A stretch of 64,000 nt of DNA from Galeopsis tetrahit (Eukaryota; Streptophyta; Magnoliopsida; Lamiales; Lamiaceae): NCBI GenBank assembly GCA_963675135.1, contig OY776123.1, positions 746,501 through 810,500 of the forward strand. The letters run 5' to 3'. The notes below the pieces were generated by a model. That model did not search any database and was not told the DNA's origin. It saw only the letters and a list, made by a program, of their open reading frames with translations. Below are positions 57,259 through 64,000 of the stretch, piece after piece (position 1 is the stretch's first letter; the number at the start of each line of letters is the position of its first letter). Made by a program: the position numbers and the translations under genes.

Positions 57259-58942
57259 ATGACAACAGATTCAAGCTGGTTTGTTTTCACTCTCCCGGCT
57301 CTCCTCGGCTCCAAAACCCTCTTCGATGAATACATATTTTTCCCCATATTCCTAATTTTTCTCTCTCTTACTTTCCTCACCTGGGCTTTCTCCCCGGGCG
57401 GCACCGCCTGGAAGAACAACCGCAACAGGGGTGGCGCCGTCGCCATCCCGGGCCCCCGCGGCCTCCCCTTTCTCGGAAGCCTCTTAACCCTCAGCCGCGG
57501 CTTAGCCCACCGCTCCCTCGCTTCAATCGCCGCCGCCATGGACGCCAAACCACTCATGGCGTTCTCCCTGGGCTCCACGCCGGTGGTGGTGGCTTCCGAC
57601 GTTATAACGGCGAAGGAAATTCTTACTTCGCCGTATTTCGCCGACCGCCCTGTAAAGCAGTCGGCGAAGAGTTTAATGTTCAGCCGCGCCATCGGATTCG
57701 CTCCGAATGGTACTTACTGGCGCCTCCTCCGCCGCATCGCCGCCTCTCACCTTTTCTCCCCACGCCGCATTGCCGCCCACTACCCCGGGCGGCAGAGAGT
57801 CTGCGCCGCCATGATTAAGGACATAGGAAATGAACAGGTGGCAAACGGCTCCGTTGCTTTACGGAAGCATTTACAGACGGCGGCGTTGGGGAATATTATG
57901 GGGAGTGTGTTTGGGAAGCTTTACGACGCTTCGACGGCGTCTGCCGCCGAGGTGTCGGAGCTTGAGGAAATGGTGAGGGAAGGATTTGAGCTTCTAGGGT
58001 CTTTCAATTGGTCTGATTATTTACCTTGGTTGTCTTATATTTATGATCCTTATCGTGTCGTTGTTCGTTGTCGTGCAATGGTTCCTCGTGTTCGAGCGTT
58101 CGTGAAACGGATTATCGACGAACATCGGGCGAAAACTGCGTCGAAAAACGATTCCGACGCAGCTGATTTCGTCGACGTTCTCCTCTCGTTAGACGGAGAC
58201 GAGAAGCTCGACGAGGACGATATGATCGCCGTGCTTTGGGTAAAAAATAATTTCATAATTTATTAAAATAATAAATAATAAAATTGATATTGATTTAGGT
58301 TATGCTGCTTCCCTTCCCTCCCTGCAGGAAATGATCTTCAGAGGGACCGACACAACAGCCCTGCTGACAGAGTGGGTGATGGCTGAGCTGATTCTCCACC
58401 CGGAGGTACAATCGCGCCTCCGGACGGAAATTGACGGCGCGGTGGGTGCATCAGATACGGAAGTTGCGGCGCTTCCGTATCTCCAAGCCGTAGTGAATGA
58501 GACTTTGAGAATGCACCCACCGGGCCCACTTCTCTCCTGGGCACGTCTCTCCACATCCGATGTCCAACTTACCAACGGTATGGTGGTCCCCGCGGGGACC
58601 ACCGCCATGGTCAACATGTGGTCAATCACCCACGACGCTGCCGTCTGGGAGAACCCACTACAATTCCGCCCCGAACGTTTCGTGGCGGAATTAGGCGGCG
58701 CGGACGTGGACGTCCGCGGGTCGGATTTGCGATTAGCGCCGTTCGGGGCGGGGCGTAGGGTTTGTCCCGGGAAGAATTTAGGGATGGTGACGGTGGCGAT
58801 GTGGGTGGCGGAGCTCGTTCGATGCTACGAATGGACGGAGGGCAGCGAGAGGGCGGTCGACTTGAGTGAGAGGTTGAAGTTGTCGTGTGAGATGAAGTAT
58901 CCGTTACGGGCTGTTGCGAAGGATAGGAATGTTCCATATTAA
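57259..58942 (+). CDS. CYP78A: Cytochrome P450, CYP78A subfamily
   Basis: Two exons, 57259-58239 and 58328-58942, encode 531 residues. After a hydrophobic anchor (FFPIFLIFLSLTFLTW) comes the proline-rich hinge IPGPRGLPFLGS, then the CYP78A signature FADRPVKQSAKSLMFSRAIG (about residues 130-150). Exon 2 starts with EMIFRGTDTT (oxygen-binding, 328-337) and carries ExxR (E385, R388), FRPERF and the heme loop FGAGRRVCPG with Cys473. The intron site just before EMIFRG is typical of the subfamily. CYP78A enzymes (KLUH and relatives) control organ and seed size by an unknown mobile signal. Third-position GC is high in exon 1, unlike the surrounding DNA. It is not closely related to the CYP96A gene at 20205. 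Confidence 0.95.
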
Positions 58943-59639
58943 GGGCGTGTTTGTTTACATTTAAATTGTTGTTATGTGTGGTGTGATTTAGGTTGTTTTT
59001 TATGTGTTTGGTAGAAAATATAGATATCGTGGGGAAGGGTGTTTCTGTATTGTCTAGTGTTAATTTAGACATGTTATTCGCCTTCAATTTATTCTTCCTA
59101 TGTTAGAAATATGTGGGGCATTTTCTTGTCAAAAATCTATATATATATGGTCGGGACAAAAAATGTTGGCTCCCAATTTTGATCTGATCATTTGTTGCAA
59201 TTCTCATATCTTGTAGTTGTCGACTTCGTTTGTGCTTGAATTTAACGTTTTAATATCAAGAAGGTACAAAATTTTTTACGAGAAAGACTAAGTTGACGGG
59301 ATGATTATACATCATTAGATAAGGATGACATTTTTTAATGACCTTTTTAACGCACACGTAATATTGTACATGCAGTATCCTTCGTTTTTCTAATTTGTGT
59401 TACTCTTAAGATGAATTTTGATGATGAATGTGCGTTAAAGTCGGTTATGTAATTTGTTTGATTTCCTAATTAATCTCGTTTAATGTATTTTTAATTAATC
59501 ATCACATTCACATGTATTAATTGGTAGCCAAAAAACCATAGAGGCACTTCTTGAATGACCTAAACGGTCGCTATGGATAATTAAATGGATTGGATGAATA
59601 TTCGCATAACCTTGCTTCTCTAAATTCCTTTCCGATATA

Positions 59640-59765
59640 CGAAGTGGCATAACTCAGGTGATTAGAACATCTTTACTTAAGTCGTAAGGATTTGAGTTTG
59701 ATAGCTTAGGTGATTAGAACATCATTAATTACTTAAGTCGTAAGAGTTTGAGTTCGAGTTATTGG
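59640..59765 (+). repeat. Tandem tRNA-like repeat, possible SINE fragment
   Basis: Two copies of AGGTGATTAGAACATC and TTAAGTCGTAAG(G/A)(A/G)TTTGAGTT. The first block resembles a Pol III A box region, and GAGTTCGAGTT a B box. Neither copy folds as an intact tRNA. Confidence 0.35.
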
Positions 59766-61085
59766 GAGGGATTCAGACTATCGTTTTTTCTTATTGAACC
59801 GATTTGAACCTGAATTGCCAGATACACGTAGATATTATTATTATTTTAAATTTAAAGTTTTGAAATAATTATCGTTTGAGATTTATGAGTTGTATGTTTG
59901 TGAAATTACAACCGGCTATTCGAAACGTGTGGCCATCCCTAGCTTTATATAAAGCATTTGTATTTAAACAATGTTTTCAGACTATTACTTTGGTATGACA
60001 GTGTACAAAATCGTAAATTTTTCATTATTATTTAGCATATAAATTTAGAAAAACGATTAGATTATAAATATTAGAAGTGATGTGATTGAGGAAAAGAGAA
60101 TGATATAAATAGAAAAAAAAAAAAAGTATGAAAAGTTAATAGACGGACGTACCAAAATGGCAAAATGCTAAGTTTATAAACGGACGGAGAGAGTATTAAA
60201 AAGTCATTTAAATATTGAAACATTAACATAAACCCGTCATGAAACCCTTGATGGTGTCGGTTTGAGATCTCTCATGTTAGTGGACGGTTGAATTGGTTCT
60301 TCGATTTAATCTGTACTTGGATCGAATACAAAGAGTCGGGAGTAACTAAAGTGAGTTAAGTATGGGTAGTGGTAAAGTCAGGTTTTGTACAGTGAAAACA
60401 TGTAACTGTGATTTTCACGTGGTTACCTGAGCCATTACTACTATTTCCTTGATCATAATTTCCTGCGGTTTCTGCATTTTCCACTCTTCTATACAAAACC
60501 AGCATTCATTGCTCACTTAAATTGTTTACCCCATTTTTGTGGATTAAATCCAATCTCTACAGCCTTATTTTTGTAGTAACTTTGATATCTAATAAAAAGT
60601 ACACACCCAATAAGAGCTACTCATGATTTTTCGACACGATTGTTAAGAAATATTGTAGATAAATAGATGTATTAGAGGTGATGTGATTGAGAGTGGAAAA
60701 ATATTACTCCGTATAATGAAATGTGAGAGAGATTAGTTTCTCAAAGAAAAATGAGTAACTTTTATCGAGACGGACGAAAAAAGAAAGTTGAGTAGTTTTC
60801 AGTGAAAAGAAAAAAATAGAAAAATTGACTGAATTGAGTGTAAAAGTAAACCCTTCTTTAAAACTTTGTAGATATGGTTCTAGATGAATTGAACGTTACA
60901 CTTATAAATAAAATGATTGTATATGAATAAATTGAATGACAACATATGTATGTGATTTAATTTTCAATTTATGAAATCGGGGATTATGAATAGAATTTGA
61001 AGTAACATAAGAAGACATTGTAAACTGCTTTCAAAATCACTTATTTTTAAAGTTTTTGAATATAAATTGCTTTCAGAATCATTTA

Positions 61086-61376
61086 GGGCATGTTTGTTTT
61101 GGGACTCACCCGTCCAGACGTGGGACGTAGTCAACTTCGGGATTTCACATCCGGATTTCCTCATCCAACTACATCCACCCCTAAAATACATATACATCAT
61201 ATTATTACATCCCATCCAACTACTCTTACACAATTTGATTTGACATAAAGTTATATCTCATCCTACTCAAAATCTCAAAACAAACACACACGATTATATT
61301 CATCGGGATTTCCCCATCCAAAATTTCTCAATTCAGAATTTCCCCCATCCTACATAAGTCCAGAACAAACATCCCC
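61086..61376. mobile_element. MITE, second copy of the GGGCATGTTTGTTTTGGGA family
   Basis: Left GGGCATGTTTGTTTTGGGAC, right GTCCAGAACAAACATCCCC. It shares the CGTCCAGACGTGGGACGTA and CATCCGGATTTC phrases with the copy at 13126. Confidence 0.8.
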
Positions 61377-62235
61377 TGATTTATTTTCAAAGCTTTATTT
61401 TATGAGTTTTGAATAAAACATGATTTTAAAATTGTTAGTTGTGTTTGAAAACATACCGAAAGTGACGTTTTAGGGTAGTTATGGGAAATGACAAAAAAGG
61501 GGATGGGAGATTGAGGGTAGGTGTCCTGGAGATATAGTAGCATCAAAGGAGTGATTTCGTAATGTACTGCACTCCCCCAAACCCGCAGGAAGTATCATAC
61601 CGAATCGTACGGCTGTGCATTCTTCACATACCCCTCATCATTTTGCCTTCCATTACCCAATGAAATAAATATGGTCTATATATATACTCTAAATTTATGC
61701 TAACTTTGAAATAAATATGGTCTATATATACTCTAAATTTTGTTGTGGTGTAGGCTTTAGGAGGCTAAGTTTAATATTTAGATCTCAATTTCGAAAATTT
61801 TAAAGTGTAAATAAGTTTTAAAAGAGAACGTTCATACAGAGTTTTTCACTTGGTCTCAACTTTGAAACCTCAAACGATATTCTATATTGTAAAAAATTGA
61901 AGGGTTCAAACAATTCTTGAAAAGTCGGTCCATACATAGTTTACGATTAATTCAGGTTCATGTGAATCTCAAATTTAAGAAAAATGACTAAAAACTCGTT
62001 AATCCTTTACAGATTAATTGATAGAACCAATCGGATCATCCTAAATAAATCGTGTGAACTCAAGTAAAAAACTCACTTCAAATATGTATTACTATAAAGA
62101 CAAGTACAAGTTACATTGATCACATATATTAAATAGTCACTCGAAACACCAATTTAATCGTCCACCAACAGGTAGCTCTACTGAAAATACAACAAAAAAA
62201 CCTTATATTAAGAGGTTTAAGTATAAAAAGATACT

Positions 62236-62470
62236 CTCTCCGTCCGCCTATAAGCTTCCCATTTTACCATTTTGGTCTGTCCGCCTATAAGTTTCCCATA
62301 CCTTTTTTGGTAAGTACTTTTTCTTACACTTCACTTTATATCTTACTTTTTCTCTCTATCTCTCTCCTCTCTCAATCACATCACTTGTACTATATCTATT
62401 ATTTAATCACTTTTCTTAATCTTTGTGCCAAAAAGTAATGTAACACTTATAGGCGGACGGAGGGAGTAAA
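62236..62470. repeat. Stowaway MITE
   Basis: ATACTCTCTCCGTCCGCCTA to TAGGCGGACGGAGGGAGTA, inverted ends beside TA. Homologous to 63071-63313 and to the nested copy at 56798. Confidence 0.85.
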
Positions 62471-62520
62471 ATACTAAAAATGAAATTCTATCACCTTGTG
62501 TATGTGTACATATATATAAT

Positions 62521-62775
62521 AAGGTTGGTCTGTTATGGACTCGAGTACATGTTGTGCACCTTAGTCCATGTTGCACTTTTCAGTTTACTGATTTACACTT
62601 TTTGGTAAATGGTGTTGCACTTTTCAATTATTAAACTGTATAATAATATTTTTAGTAATAATTGAAAACGGCAACATCATTTACCAAAAAGTGTAAGTCA
62701 GTAAAACTGAAAAGTGCACATGAACTAGGGTGCACAACATGTACTCGAATCGAGTGCATACTAGACTTTACCATA
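62521..62775. repeat. Short TIR element related to 34334-35760
   Basis: Left GGACTCGAGTACATGTTGTG and right CACAACATGTACTCGAATCG are inverses. The interior has GTTGCACTTTTCAGTTTACT and its inverse, making a near-complete palindrome. Confidence 0.75.
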
Positions 62776-63070
62776 TAATAAATGCATGTATATTAAATGT
62801 GTTTCCACAAAAATAAAATAAATGCATTGTCGGCGTCATCGAAAATAGACGTTTTTTGATGAGAGAGAAAGTAGAAGAAGAGTGAGGTGGTAGCGTGCAT
62901 TAGCGAGTGGGCAGGTACAACCCCTACTACTACTATTTACTGCTGCATGCATGCTTCTGTTGTACCTGCACTCCTACCATATTTAATTCTTCTTCTTATA
63001 TTATTACTCCTCCCTCACGTTTTAGATTCGTTGTTGATTCAATATTTATCGTTTACGCGAAATTTAATAG

Positions 63071-63313
63071 TACTTCCTCCGTCCGTCTATAAGTTTTACG
63101 TTACTTTTTTGCATATAGATTAAAAAAAGTGATTAAATAATAAATATAGTACAAGTGATGTGATTGAGAGATGAGAGAGATGAGAGAAAAAAAGTAAGAT
63201 ATAAAGTGAAGTGTAAGAAAAAATATTTACCAAAAAAGGTATGAAAAACTTATAGGCGGACGGACGGACCAAAATGGTAAAATGAGAAGCTTATAGGCGG
63301 ACGGAGGGAGTAC
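63071..63313. repeat. Stowaway MITE
   Basis: TACTTCCTCCGTCCGTCTAT to GGCGGACGGAGGGAGTAC. The same interior as 62236 but in the opposite orientation (GTGATGTGATTGAGAGATGA). Confidence 0.85.
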
Positions 63314-63536
63314 TTCTTTCGTTCTTGTAAAGGTTACCTACCTATGAACTTTGGACACTGATGTTAAGAAATAAAATAGAATGAGTAAATGTATTAGATG
63401 TGATGTGATTGAGAGAGTGAAAAATGTAGTAATAAAATGTGAGAGGAATTATTTTGTCAAAAAAATGATGGGTAGCTTTTATTGAGACGGACGAAGAAAA
63501 AAAATTAGGTAGTTTTCACTTAAACGGAGGGAGTAT
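63310..63536. repeat. Stowaway-like MITE, adjoining the previous copy
   Basis: GTACTTCTTTCGTTCTTGTA to ACTTAAACGGAGGGAGTATA, degenerate inverted ends. Interior shares TGATGTGATTGAGAGAGTG with its neighbour. It shares the GTAC junction with the element at 63071. Confidence 0.6.
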
Positions 63537-63645
63537 AAGAATTGTTTTTTAGTATTAAAGGAGATGGAATATAGAGTATGTAAGTTTTTTTGAGTAATAT
63601 TGTTAGTAAGAAAGTAATGATATTTGGAGATGTTTGATTAGTGTA

Positions 63646-63790
63646 GTTTAAAGTAAAAATCGGTTCGATTCCTCTTTTCTACTTTTCGTGTTATACACTG
63701 CTGAATCTTTAACATGTGTCATCCTCAATATTATAGGACGTTGATTATTTTTTAATATGACACATGTCAATCATCCATGTAGTAAAAGTT
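63646..63790. repeat. Dispersed repeat with B-box-like motif
   Basis: CGGTTCGATTCCTC, TACTTTTCGTGTTATACACT and TTAATATGACACATGTCAAT recur in reverse at 19630-19740 and in degraded form at 31950, 50100 and 56380. The first motif fits a Pol III B box, so a SINE origin is possible. Confidence 0.45.
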
Positions 63791-64000
63791 TATGTGGAAC
63801 ATGTGATTTCAATCCATTAAAAACTACTCCCTCCATCCTAGAAAAGTTTGTGGGGAATATTGAACACATGTTTTTTAAAAAAAAAGTAATGATGATAGTG
63901 TTGATGAGTAATTTTGTAGACTTTTATATACTTCTTCCGTTCCACAAAGATAGCTCCATTTGACTTTACGCACAGATTAAGAAAAATCAATAAATGTAGT

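Larger units (their letters stand above)
58943..64000. other. Gene-free region rich in MITEs
   Basis: No convincing gene is found. Contents: a short tRNA-like tandem at 59640-59760, degenerate Stowaway copies at 60060-60200 and 60580-60790, a Harbinger-type MITE (61086), direct repeats of AAATAAATATGGTCTATATA near 61665 and 61705, and the elements listed separately up to 63536, followed by a dispersed repeat. Confidence 0.5.

Overview
This window is nuclear DNA of a flowering plant, almost certainly a eudicot. Genes are split by GT-AG introns, several products carry plastid transit-like N-termini, intergenic DNA is AT-rich, and introns and spacers are full of MITE-like inverted repeats. An asterid is my guess only (the shikimate kinase N-terminus resembles what I recall of tomato).

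I support eleven protein-coding genes. In order: a two-domain tRNA-His guanylyltransferase (THG1, +, 679-5789); a violaxanthin de-epoxidase-related gene (VDR, -, 6044-8805) with a one-base frameshift; a SLOW GREEN 1-like plastid TPR protein (-, 9844-12456); the small GTPase LIP1 (+, 14465-18001); a CYP96A P450 (+, 20205-21870); a plastid-type ABCF5/GCN5 ATPase (-, 22388-26917); a small NOI/RIN4-domain protein (+, 32480-34121); the GTPase DRG1 (-, 37527-42990); shikimate kinase (+, 46515-49911), also with a one-base shift near its start; an F-box/kelch protein (+, 50979-52079); and a CYP78A P450 (+, 57259-58942). I rebuilt exons by hand from reading-frame continuity and splice consensus. Exon phases close without a stop in every gene except at the two homopolymer shifts.

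Plants do not use operons, so function is read gene by gene. Plastid themes recur (VDR, SG1, ABCF5, shikimate kinase). From memory, LIP1-ABCF5-NOI are near neighbours on Arabidopsis chromosome 5 and CYP96A-DRG1-shikimate kinase on chromosome 4, so the window may preserve two ancestral linkage blocks.

The most unusual content is structural. (1) Four roughly 1-kb terminal-inverted-repeat elements with 8-9 bp target duplications share a layout: long TIRs, a GC-rich core and GTCGAC-rich hairpins. (2) VDR exon 1 and its promoter lie between two inverted-repeat arms of about 240-280 bp. (3) VDR intron 2 is bounded by a 17-bp direct repeat, as expected for intron birth by duplication. (4) Two genes (SG1, F-box) have seeded tandem arrays from the ends of their own coding exons. 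(5) THG1 repeats the same exon-length series in both halves. The 5.5 kb before the NOI gene, the 3.4 kb after it, and 52-57 kb and 59-64 kb hold mainly mobile-element debris.
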